Origin: Branchinecta lynchi
Lineage: Eukaryota > Arthropoda > Branchiopoda > Anostraca > Branchinectidae
DNA: 64,000 nt
Direction: 5' to 3'
Assembly: GCA_023053575.1 (NCBI GenBank)
Contig: JAKZAP010000021.1
Span: 9,362,212 to 9,426,211, forward strand
Part shown: in pieces, positions 34,568-43,907 of the stretch
How positions within the stretch are numbered: the stretch's first letter is position 1
Layout: the number at the start of each line of letters is the position of its first letter
The notes under the pieces: generated by a model
Seen by the model: the letters and a program-made list of their open reading frames with translations, nothing else
The model's database searches: none
Told to the model about the DNA's origin: nothing
Position numbers and translations under genes: made by a program

Positions 34568-35600
34568 TGGGATCCCGCACCTATGACTTCGTAAGAGTTG
34601 GCCGTCTCTCCTCTGTTAGCACGATAACTCTCGTAGGGGTTGAGATATTTCGTTCAAATTTGGCATAAAGAATCTTTGGGTCAAAGTACAGGTCGATTTC
34701 GAAGATGGGGTCTGTAGCCCTATATTTAGGGGTCGGGAGGGGGTCAAATTAAGGGACGAAAAAATATTTTTGAATCTAATAAGATAATCGATTCAGAGAT
34801 AAGGAGAAATGCTGAATCCGAATATGAAAATTATTTTCTCGCTGGACAAGTAGTTCACCGTGAATCCTGCAAAAACATGAAAATTTCTGAAAAAGAAATG
34901 TTTAATCTGAAGTAAATTAGAGGTTCAATTTAGGGGTAAGAAGACACACTGAACACGTATTAAACAATTTTTTTTTTCGCCGGACAAGTAGTTCGCCTGG
35001 GATCCGGCCCAAACCGGAAAATTTGTATAATATAAAAGTTGTATTTGAGCTTGATTAGATGTTCAATTCAGGCTTAAGACGACATGCTGCATCCGCATAT
35101 GGCAATTATTTTCTACCCGGACATATTCTCCCGGAATCCGGCTGAAAAAGTAAAGTTTTGAAAAAGTAAACGTTTTTATCTGAAGTTGATTAGAGGATGG
35201 GTGTAGTGGTAAGGAGGCATGCTGAACCTATGTGTCAATATTCCACGCCGGACAAATAGTTCGGGCTCCGGCCAAAACCTGAAGATTCGTTAAAAGTTAA
35301 AGTTTTATCTGTAGTATATTGTAAGGTAGTATATAGTACATAACGGACAAGAAGCTCGCCAAGAACCAGGCAGAAACCGGAAAATATGTGAGCAGTAAGG
35401 CAGCTGGAAGTTTTGATCAATTTCGTCAAAGTATATACGACTTATAGGAGTAAACACGCAAGCTGAATCCACGTCTCTCTGTTTCTAAATTCCAGTTAAA
35501 ATTGGTTGGCGAAGACCGGATATTTATCTACAAGATCCAACTGTCTGGATCAGATATGAAATTTGTGGGATCCCGTCAAAAACTTTGGTCTTGTTTGAAG
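34568..35600 (+). repeat. Family B repeat, copy 4 (inside the 7-kb insertion)
   Basis: It starts TTGGGATCCCGCACCTATGA and ends TGTGGGATCCCGTCAAAAAC followed by TTTGGTCTTGTTTG, as in copy 3. It has four to five internal units, the last two strongly decayed. Confidence 0.75.
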
Positions 35601-35984
35601 ACAATAGAGGAAGCACTGGCCAAGAGCCAAGAGAAAAGAGTTCGTCCCTCACTGTTTCCGGTACCCTTTCGGAAAAGATTGAGAATCACTGGCACATTTT
35701 GGTCCTTCACCTTGCGATGGTTGTTAAGCCCTTATTTGTGTTTAATTATTCGTTCACCTCATATTTTTCAGTTTTTGTTTGACTAGCCCCGTCTGCCGCA
35801 TCTGATTGCAAGCTCCCGGTGATTCTTAACTAATTTTACCCTCATCAATATGCGCAAATGTCGGCTTCTTTTTATTAATCCCCTGGGTTTTATTCCCTCT
35901 GCTTAATTGCTTTCGGTGACCCAGTCGACTTCGAACTAATAGGCGGGTCTGAATCTCTGGGGGTGGTGACGGATGTTGTAGGCG

Positions 35985-36350
35985 AAGTGACGTTTATGTC
36001 AACTGACGTTTATGTCAACTGACGTTTATGTCAACTGACGTTTATGTCAACTGACGGTAAGCGAACTGACGTGTAAGGGAACTGACGTGTAGCTGAACTG
36101 ACGTGTTGACGAACTGACGGATTTCTAAAATAGGTGAACTGACGGTGACTGAACTGACGTTTATGTCAACTGACGTTTATGTCAACTGACGGTAGGCGAA
36201 CTGACGTGTAGTGCAACTGACGTTTAGGTGAACTGACGTGTAGGCGAACTGACGTGTAGTGGAACTGACGTGTAGGGGAACTGACGTGTTGACGTACTGT
36301 CGGATTTTTCGTTTAGGCGAACTGACGTTTATGCGAACTGACGTGTTGCG
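35985..36350 (-). repeat. Right subterminal CGTCAGTT array (inverted)
   Basis: Copies of AACTGACG (reverse complement of CGTCAGTT) with spacers such as TTTATGTC, TGTAGGCG and GTGTAGGGG run to the right end of the 7-kb insertion. Just inside both arrays, CGGCTTC next to TTATTAATCCCC (about 29797 and 35866) is also inverted, showing that the terminal repeats reach past the arrays. Confidence 0.85.
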
Positions 36351-36470
36351 GTAGTGACAGCGACCCCTCTTCTTTGGAAGTGGTATTGCCGTTTCCTTCC
36401 TCATGGTGAGACATCAGCTTGTCAAGAAATTGGACTAAGCAATATTGTGTACAGAACTGCGCAATAGATC

Positions 36471-36507
<37 letters not shown>

Positions 36508-36613
36508 CATCATAATGAAACGTGATTCCATTAAATTCATTAAATAACAAATTTCTATTAGCTATTTTCTCCATTACATCTTCATTATTCCCTTATCCTT
36601 CCTCTTCCTCTAG

Positions 36614-36935
36614 TTATCAAGGACTGAAGAAACACCCGACGCTCGATCACCAATGCTAAATACTCTCGATCAAGTAATAAAGGTTTCCCAGATAAGGACG
36701 TATTTTGCAGGACAACAAGACTATTTAATTGGATTTTCTCACAGCGTTCACTAAGGGGGGTGGGTGGATATCCCTCCCAATAATAACCTTTCAGGCACGA
36801 CTGGAGCTCCAGGAGCTTCGAAATGATGAGCCGTTGCTGTCCCCAACCAGTGTCAGATCTATTCTAAAAGACCTTACACAAGGATCTCAATTAGCTTTTA
36901 GCTCCTTGGTTGAGGCAAGGCGTTCCCTTAATTAA
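36614..36935 (+). other. Possible two-exon coding stretch of unknown function
   Basis: Two strong 3' splice-site patterns (CCTCTTCCTCTAG at 36613; AATAACCTTTCAG at 36794) precede open frames. The first frame (36614-36754) begins LSRTEETPDARSPMLNTLDQ and includes VSQIRTYFAGQQDYLIGF before a stop. The second (36795-36935) reads ARLELQELRNDEPLLSPTS and ends EARRSLN at a TAA. Joining them needs a poor donor (AGC|GTTCAC). The composition looks coding, but I recognise no family. It lies just downstream of the COX7C retrocopy and could be part of a gene or element that the retrocopy landed beside. Confidence 0.3.
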
Positions 36936-36975
36936 GAAAGGGCCCTTGATGAATTAGTGTTCTTCCATCAAGGGT

Positions 36976-37115
36976 TTTGAATATTCAAACAACGCATAAA
37001 ATGGATACGTCAGCTACGACGCTTTGGCAGCGATATTTCGGCCCTTCTTGGCAAGGGTCTTCATCAGGCTGTCGAACGTCAGGGACGCCGTTGGGTAAGG
37101 AACTAGGATTGCCAC
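36976..37115 (-). repeat. C-family element, single arm
   Basis: Only one arm remains: TATTCAAACAACGCATAAAA, GGATACGTCAGCTACGACGC, then GCGATATTTCGGCCC and GGTCTTCATCAGGCTGTC. On the minus strand the core word is CTGATGA, the canonical hammerhead sequence. Confidence 0.7.
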
Positions 37116-37245
37116 ATCAAAACAAATTTAGAGAGTGAGTTTTGGCCCAAAACAGAGAGTGAATTAGGAGCGAAATTTATTTTCATGAAATGTTCACTTT
37201 AGGTCGGAATCGCCTCTGTAAAATGACACATCTTAATTTTACTTT

Positions 37246-38078
37246 CACGAAAAACAAGACCAAAGGTTTCGATGGGATCCCAAAAGTTCAAATTTGTCCA
37301 GACAATTGGGTTTTGTCTTCGCCAGACTACTTGAACACTTTTACTTTTAAAATTTAGAAACAGATTAAGGCCAAATAGCTAATCATATGAGAAAACCAAG
37401 TTCAGATATGGATTCAGCATGTGTGTTTACCCTTTTAAGTCATATCTATTTTGATGAAGCAGATCGAAACTTCCTGCCTTACTTCTGCCAATTTTCCGGT
37501 TTGGCGGAATTCTGGAACTACGTGTCCGAAAATAAAGCTCAAAAACGAATTCAGCATGCCTCCTTACCCCTACATCCAACCTCTAATCAACTTCAGATTA
37601 AACTTTTACTTTTAACGGTTTCAGCCGGATTCCGAGCGATCTATACGTCCCGCGATAAAATGATTATCATATGCGAATTCAGCATGTCTACTATCCGGCA
37701 AATCGAACATCTTATCAAAACTTTAAACAAATTTTCCGGTTTTCGCCGGATTCCGGTTGAACTATTTGTCCGGCGAGAAAAATAAATTTCATATTCGGAT
37801 TCAGCATGTCTCCTTATCCCTAAATCGACTATTTCATTAGCTTTTAAAAAATAGTTTTTGTTCCGCTTAATTTCAAACCCCTTCCCCATCCCTAAATATA
37901 GAGCTATATAGCCCATCTTCGAACTTGACCTGTACTTTGACCTAAAGAGTCCTCATGCCAAGTTTGATCAAAATATCTCGACCCCTTCGAGAGTTATAGA
38001 GCTAACTGACGGACAGATGGACAACTTTTGTGATGTCATAGGTATCCCTCCACTTACGTTTTGGGATCCCAAAAAACT
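37246..38078 (-). repeat. Family B repeat, copy 5
   Basis: Minus orientation, from ACAAGACCAAAGGTTTCGAT with GGGATCCCAAAA to CACTTACGTTTTGGGATCCC. Both ends are present, so this is a complete copy of about 0.8 kb with four internal units. It lies 560 bp from copy 6, which has the opposite orientation. Confidence 0.78.
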
Positions 38079-38629
38079 TGAAATAGTCGCTTATGTCGGA
38101 ATCCCTGCTGCAAAAATGACACATTTGGTAATTTTTTTAAATAGAGTGATTTTTATGTCCTGCGTAGGACAAGAGTGAGAAAAACAAAACAGAGTGACAA
38201 TTCACACTATCGTGCGACATGTGGCAACTCTATGAGGAACGAGCCTACAATCATATGAATATAGTTTGAACACATGATTGCAGGTTTGTTCCTACCCCAA
38301 CGTTGTCGAGGAAATGACGCTGATAAAGCGAATCCGCTTTATAGCACAAGAAAATGAACTCGAGAAAGAGGTGATTTTTGATCAACAGAAATGATTTTTA
38401 CACGATCTTATAGAGTAAAAAAAATTGAACAACATATCGAAAGTTGCGTATCCTGGCTAGACGCAAAATTAGCGTTTTTTCGCTTTTAATGCCTTTTTTC
38501 TGTTTTTCGAAATGTTTTTTAGAATTTCCGTGGTCTTCCGTTATTTTTGAACTGAAGTACGGTTCTGATGCAAAATGTCAAGCTGAAACCGAAAATGCGG
38601 TCTTATTTGGCATACCAAGCACCAGGGGG

Positions 38630-39345
38630 GGGGGGATCCCAAAACGTAAGTGGAGGGATACCTAAGACATCGTAAAAGTTGTCCGTCTGTCCGCACGATA
38701 ACTCTCGAAGGGATTGAGATATTTTTGATGAAACTTGGTGGGAGGATACTTTGGGTTAAAGTACAGGTCAAGTTCGAAGATGGGCTCTGTAGTCTTATAT
38801 TTGAGGGTGGGGGAGGGGTTTCAAATTAAGGGGCAAAAAATATTTTTTGAAAGTTATTTAGATAGTTGATTTGGGGGTAAAGAGACATGCTGAATTCGAA
38901 TATGAAATTTATTTTCTCGCAGGACAAATAGTTCACCCGGAATCCGGCAAAAACCGGAGAGTTTGTGAAAAGTAAAAGTTTAATATGAACTTGATTAGAG
39001 GACAAGGTATATAGGGATATTTAGGGACAAGGATCAAGGAGAGGTGGTGAGTCCAATATGAAATTTATTTTCTCGCCGGACAATTAGTTCGGCCGGAATC
39101 CGGCAAAACCGGAGAGTTAAAAGTAAAAGTTTTATTTAAATTTGATAAGATGTTCGATTTGCGGGTAGAAGACACGCTGAATTTGCATATGACAATCATT
39201 TTCTCACCGGATGTTTAGATCGCTCGGAATACGGCTAAAACCGGAAAAATTTGTTAAAAGTAAAAGTTTAATCTGAAGTTGACTACAGGTTGGATGTTGG
39301 GGTAAGGAGACATACTGAATTCGTTTTTGAGCTTTAGTTTTTGTA
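38630..39345 (+). repeat. Family B repeat, copy 6
   Basis: It starts GGGGATCCCAAAACGTAAGT and carries the ACTCTCGAAGGGATTGAGAT, ATGAAACTTGGTGGGAGGAT and GGGTGGGGGAGGGGTTTCAA blocks, then four ~120-bp units. The right end with TGGGATCCCA is missing, replaced by an A-run at 39355. Confidence 0.75.
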
Positions 39346-39349
39346 TTTT

Positions 39350-40103
39350 CCACCAAAAAAAAAAAGATTCAGTATCATTAACATACGCCGTTTTTATCTT
39401 TTTAAAGAAAGTTAGTCAGCATTTTTTATCCATCAAAATGATCGATTTAACAATAAAACAATAAAATTAACAATAAAAAAGATAAATAAAAATATATACC
39501 TGAGCTGGTCAATAACAACGGAACTTCTTGAAGACCAAATAACGTATCCTTAGAAGAAGGCCCCAAGTAGAACAAAGCACTCGGATAAAATCAGTTCTGA
39601 TCAATCAAAGTAATAATATTTTTGTCTTCGCCATCTACCCTGAGACCTATCTACCCCTACACTGAAGTTTGTTGGATATTTGTGCCATATCGGAATCTAC
39701 TAAACTTATGCGAGCAAATGTATTCCCATGATTAATCCCCTGTCTTACATAAGTTTTTTACAAATAATTTTACGCACTGTAATCAGATGACTCGATATCC
39801 TGCGATATCCTTCGATCCGAAATTCTCGGAGAATTTCAACAAGTGATCGACTCTACTCCGGTCCTGACATCCTCTGGCTTTCCTTCTGATACCTAAGCCT
39901 GGGTTGGAATCGTCTACTGTTTCCTGACCGAAGATTACAAATAAAGTGTATTTTTCTGTGTGTGTGTTTGTATGTGTTTTGTTTATTTTCTTCATTTACT
40001 CCGCCTTTCCAAAATGGCGGGTAAAAACTTACAGCAATCATTTATGGTCGGGAATCACCCAGGGAAGTAACTTAATCTTTTCCTTTCATGATTTATCTTC
40101 CAG
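39350..40103. other. Sequence between family B copy 6 and the 40.1-kb frame, nothing recognised
   Basis: An A-run at 39354, (AACAATAAA)-like AT-rich sequence near 39450-39500 and a short TGTGTGTG run at 39957. No supported gene. Confidence 0.4.
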
Positions 40104-40851
40104 CTATTCAAGACACATCTATTTACTCGGTTATGCTTTTAATCCCAGACCAGGCGAGCCGACATGTATTTACTCTCGATGTAACCTTGGACCAACCCTT
40201 GAGGTGGAGTCATGAAAATGGTGGAAGCAACTTCACCAGGATGTGGGATTTCAGAGTTGGTCAACTTGAAGGATTCCACACCACGATGAGCTTATTCGGA
40301 GCATTGGGCAATATAAATATTCTTTGAGCCCAAGCTGACTTTGAAACATTTATTCCAGCAATGTTTTCAACGGATACGTCAGCTAAGATTCTTCATAAGC
40401 GATATTTCGGCCCTTTTTGGCAAGGGTCCTCGTCAGGCTTTCAGTCCTCTTGTTCAACTTCGGGGAAAGAAACAAACCTGTAATCAAAATTTTGATAAAA
40501 AAAAAAAATTTATCAAAAAAAATTTTCTTTCCCCGAAGTTGAACAAGAGGACTGAAAGCCTGACGAGGACCTTTGCCAAGAAGGGCCGAAATATCGCTTA
40601 TGAAGAATCTTAGCTGACGTATCTATTGGGCAATATCCTGGAGGAGCCAGGACAGATTTTCGGAGATGGTGTCAATCCGGAGATGTCCGGACTCGGACTC
40701 GGGACTGGGAGTCGGGATTCAGACATGGAGTCAGGAATCGTAGATTTCCCTCACCTCTCAGCGAAAAGCGATCGCCAGAACCATAGCCTACGTGGCCATG
40801 TACTGATGGCTGCTGCGCTACAGGCTATTCTGCTTTCCAAGACTGCAATCT
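40104..40851 (+). other. Open frame interrupted by a C-family palindrome; unrecognised
   Basis: A splice-acceptor-like TTTATCTTCCAG precedes a frame that reads IQDTSIYSVMLLIPDQASRH and continues to GALGNI. The C-family insertion at 40315-40624 interrupts it, and after removal of the insertion and one 12-bp target copy the same frame continues LEEPGQIFGDG to HVLMAAALQAILLSKTAI, where it stops. AATAAA overlaps the stop, as a poly(A) signal would. The frame being kept across the insertion supports real coding sequence at the time of insertion, although a GGACTCGG-rich internal run is simple in composition. No family is recognised. Confidence 0.33.
40315..40624. repeat. C-family snap-back element in a coding-looking frame
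   Basis: It is flanked by the exact 12-bp duplication ATTGGGCAATAT (40303-40314, 40625-40636). The arms are nearly perfect around an A/T-rich loop (about 40489-40525). The left arm starts AAATATTCTTTGAGCCCAAG; the right arm stops at GCTGACGTATCT. Confidence 0.87.
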
Positions 40852-40875
40852 GAATAAATCATGGAACTTTAAAGC

Positions 40876-41562
40876 TTGGACACGAAGCTGATACACAAGG
40901 AATTAAATGTTGAGGATGTAGAAGGCAATCATTCCTCAGAAAAAAAAATACAGGAATTGATCAGGACTGCCCCAGTAAAGGATGTCGAAGCTGTGGTTCC
41001 AGTCTTTGGAGATGCTTCGATACTGCGAAACTTCATAAAAGTTAACGATCTAGATCATGGGAAGTCAAGACATCTGGTGAAGACGCACTGCTCATGGTCT
41101 ATGGTGCGTCGATAGCAGGATACCTGAATAAGCTCCAAAGGGAAGTTTTCGAAAAAAGTAACAACAACAAGGTCGTTTGTTCGCTCAGAAGAGTCACCAC
41201 CAACGGTTGATGTAGCAAAATAACATAGCTACTGAGTTTTTTTTTTCCTTCAACTTAGGTCCTCGAAACGGGGACATAAGAATCAAGATGACTTCTTGTA
41301 CCAGTTAGCAAATGACCTTCCACAAGTTCCGAGAATGCTCTTAAAAATCGGTAAGTGCTCGTGTCGACTCGAGTAGTGTAATTCAGAGAGATATAGCCGC
41401 CTTAAAAAACGATTTAGTTTCTGCTCCACCATGCAGAAACTGCAAGAGGGACAATGTGTTCCAACCCTGCAAAATTAACAACTACTATGAAGCACAAAAC
41501 CTAAAAGCTTGTTTGGTAGCCTAATCCATTCCAAAGGACGAAGCTGTGTGACAATTCTCGCG
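40876..41562 (+). other. Fossil coding-like region with frameshifts; unrecognised
   Basis: Three overlapping frames look coding but need frame changes to join. The first is 40876-41115 (includes IQELIRTAPVKDVEAVVPVF). A +1-shifted frame of about 41068-41210 contains ALLMVYGASIAGYLNKLQRE. A block at 41259-41350 (DDFLYQLANDLPQVPRMLL) has a good acceptor (CAACTTAG) and donor (GTAAGTGC). It is followed by a frame to about 41521 with CRNCKRDNVFQPCK, a C-x2-C pair plus a third Cys. This may be a decayed gene or an element protein. The 41259-41350 block alone would make a phase 1-1 exon. Confidence 0.3.
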
Positions 41563-41564
41563 AT

Positions 41565-43900
41565 GTGTTTCCCGTCCCTGGAAAGTGATTCTGGAATGTC
41601 GCGCAAACCCTCCTTTTGTTCGAACGAAAACAAAACGACGATTAATGAAAATTTTAGAGTTTGTGTGTGAAGGAAGCCAAACGGAGTATTTGAAAAAAGT
41701 TTATATACGAAACAGTTTATTGGCTGTCGAAAGAATAATATGTCTAATTTTGAAGAAAAAAATCAAGGACCCCTCTTGGCCCTCTTGCTTATTCTGCTGT
41801 TTACAGTTTCCCTACCTCTCTTATGGAAGCTGCTAGCTTCTAAACTCAGACTCCACAATGGCTAAGGCCTATGTGAACAACATGGGAGGAACTCATTCGA
41901 TCTTCGCCATTGTTTCATTTTGTACCTCGACTTTTCAGCACTTTCCCGGAGTCTTGATAGTCCTGCAAAGCAAACTTCACCTCAAGATCCGCCGACAACT
42001 CTTTCACATACGAGGACATGTTTGTTCTATACTGTACCGGGTTTTTGTCAATCGACCTTGTGTCCCCGGCTTGACCCTATATTTATTATGATTTTATACA
42101 GAAGTGTAATTAAAACCTTGAATGTCCACACAGAAAGGAAAGTTTCACAGTGCTGTTTCTCATTTTTGGAAGACATGGTAGGTCATCAGGTCTATCTTCT
42201 ATTGTGGACTATTTTGACGTGACCAACACTTGTTGTTGTTGATTAACGTTGCCTCTCGCAACTAATTTTTTGGGTCTCCCGAGCGCCAGAATAGTATATT
42301 ACTATGTTAATATAGTATAATATTCTGACCTGCGTTCAACCCAAGCAAAGTGTTAAGTATCGGAGGTAGTCCACGAGGATCTCATCTCCCTAATCCTCTC
42401 GTCGAAGACTTCCCCTCCTTCCCAACAACCTGCCTTTTACACGGCGAGTTCAGTTTTCAAATATTTTGCGTCCAGCCGCCGCGTCGGAGAGCCGGAAGAC
42501 TAGATTAAGAGCGTGTTCCATCCTACTTATCGCAGTTACTACGCATGACGTCACGAATTCTGGCTTTTTGCCGTCAAGGCTTGAAGGATTTTTCTATTTT
42601 CCAGCAGAATATCATGCCACGGGTGAAACCGGCCAATCACGTCACAGAGATCCGTAGTTACTACGCTTACTACGCTCCCGAGCGTGGTAAGCAAATAGTT
42701 ACTATTTCGAGAAGGTTAGAACGGTCAGCATAGTAACTTTTGGTGAGGTTGGAACGAAAATAGTAACTATTAGTTACTATTTGTTGAAGAGTGGAACAAG
42801 CTCTTAGTTGATAATCGCTAATAAGAAAGCCGTTAATTTCACACGGAAAGTAATGGTATCTTCGTAAAACGATATGACGCCAATTCATCGTGAGAAGAAG
42901 TTCTAGTAGGAGTCGTGCTTTAACGAGTAAATTGGTTATATGGTTGTTGAAGGGAAATTTCAGTTTGTTAAGAGTAGGGTGTCCTCTCCCAATCTTACAG
43001 GGCGTATCTGCTTATTGATTTAAAAAATCAAACGAAAGTGGGTCAGTGGACCAAAAACACAGAGGACACATCTGTGTGAAAAGTTTTAACAAGCAAGATA
43101 ACTTCAGTGAGTGAAGGTAAAACTCGAGAAGTGTCTTTGCAATTTGTACGTGCTTAAAAGGGTCTTCGTGTTCAAGTCTATCAAGCAAACTAACAACCTT
43201 TCCTGAAAGCCTCTCTAAACAGATTCTAATCGAAATCACTGTCGCCCTTTCAAAAAGTTTGGAAACATTTTCGATGACAAGATTATGCAGGGAACTTAAT
43301 CGATCAGTCCATTATAGCTTGATTGCTCAAGAGGCTCTCGAACGATAAACGACCAAATCTCCGCGGCGCGGGAAAATTTAAAAATTTGAAAGTTTCGTTC
43401 CTCTCTGCAGGTATTTGCATAGGGAGGGAGCGATGTGATTGGCGGGAAAGAAAGCATGTTTCCGACGCATAGAGACTCTCGAAAGTTGATATATAATAGC
43501 AGTTATGCTGAAGGTGTTGATGAACGATCTACTGCTTCCGACCGGGGAGAAAATGTCCTGTCAAAAAGTCCCTGACTACTGACAATGAACTTGACTTTCC
43601 CCGGAGTACTGTGTAAAATCGTTTATAATAGTTAACATACCTCCATCTCGGTTCATATCAAAATAACAACCTCGAAGGCAATTTTTTGCGGCCATTGTCA
43701 TCCACCTAAATGCTATTCTGTTTTTTTTTCAGAGGGTTAATAAATAAATAAAATTTAAAAATAAATAAAATTTCACAATCTCGCTTTAGGTAGTCAGATC
43801 CCTGTTCGCAGTCAGATGTGACTTTGCTCATTCACTCAATTAGAGATAATTTTATCAGATTAAAGACAAGATTATTCCCAGTAGCAAATACTTCGATTTT
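41565..43900. other. Mostly unassigned intron sequence around MITE G copy 1
   Basis: Apart from the MITE at 42508-42804 I see no family. The frame at 41585-41836 and others lack motifs. 43780-43900 repeats words also found beside the C element at 13860-14350 (GACAAGATTATTCCCAGTAG, CAAATACT). Confidence 0.4.
42508..42804. mobile_element. MITE family G, copy 1
   Basis: Its inverted ends are AGAGCGTGTTCCATCC and GTGGAACAAGCTCT. The interior has TTACTACGCATGACGTCACG and GTCACAGAGATCCGTAGTTA. Further copies are at 54316-54570 and 63234-63526. The target duplication is unclear (TA or TTAA-like). Confidence 0.8.
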
Positions 43901-43907
43901 TTTAATT

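Larger units (their letters stand above)
29314..36366. mobile_element. 7053-bp DNA transposon-like insertion with CGTCAGTT subterminal arrays
   Basis: The element interrupts COX7C codon 49 and is flanked by the 8-bp duplication CTCTTCTT at 29306-29313 and 36367-36374. Removing the element and one repeat restores the frame. The left end reads GGGGTCCCGTCAGTACCGC and the right end, in reverse complement, GGGTCGCTGTCACTACCGC; both continue into AACACGTCAGTT. Inverted arrays of CGTCAGTT motifs follow at each end. No transposase is recognisable inside, where A-, B- and C-family repeats occupy most of the middle, so this copy looks non-autonomous and loaded with later insertions. An 8-bp duplication with GGG termini would fit Merlin-, MULE- or KDZ-like elements better than hAT (which usually starts CAG), but the superfamily is unproven. 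Confidence 0.82.
29118..36512 (+). pseudogene. COX7C: Retrocopy of cytochrome c oxidase subunit 7C, split by a 7-kb transposon
   Basis: COX7C is a small nuclear-encoded, single-helix subunit of mitochondrial complex IV. Coding pieces 29168-29313 and 36375-36438 join to a 69-codon frame ending in TAA. It has an Arg/Ser-rich presequence (IRSFSTSLARKG), the family motif GVPGENLPFDIYNKYKLTAY, and the C-terminal FLMVRHQLVKKLD after the helix. The copy has no introns, about 38 bases after the stop, then an A-run from 36477. It is bracketed by AAAAGCATCA at 29118-29127 and 36503-36512, and the left copy sits at TT/AAAA, the classic LINE endonuclease target. These are the marks of LINE-mediated retroposition. 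Apart from the insertion the frame is undamaged, so the retrocopy could once have been expressed. As it stands it is broken and presumably not functional. The intron-bearing parent gene is not in the window. Confidence 0.9.

Noticed and set aside
37387..37785. 132-codon plus-strand frame
   Set aside because: It is a chance frame through the tandem units of family B copy 5; other B copies have stops at equivalent positions.
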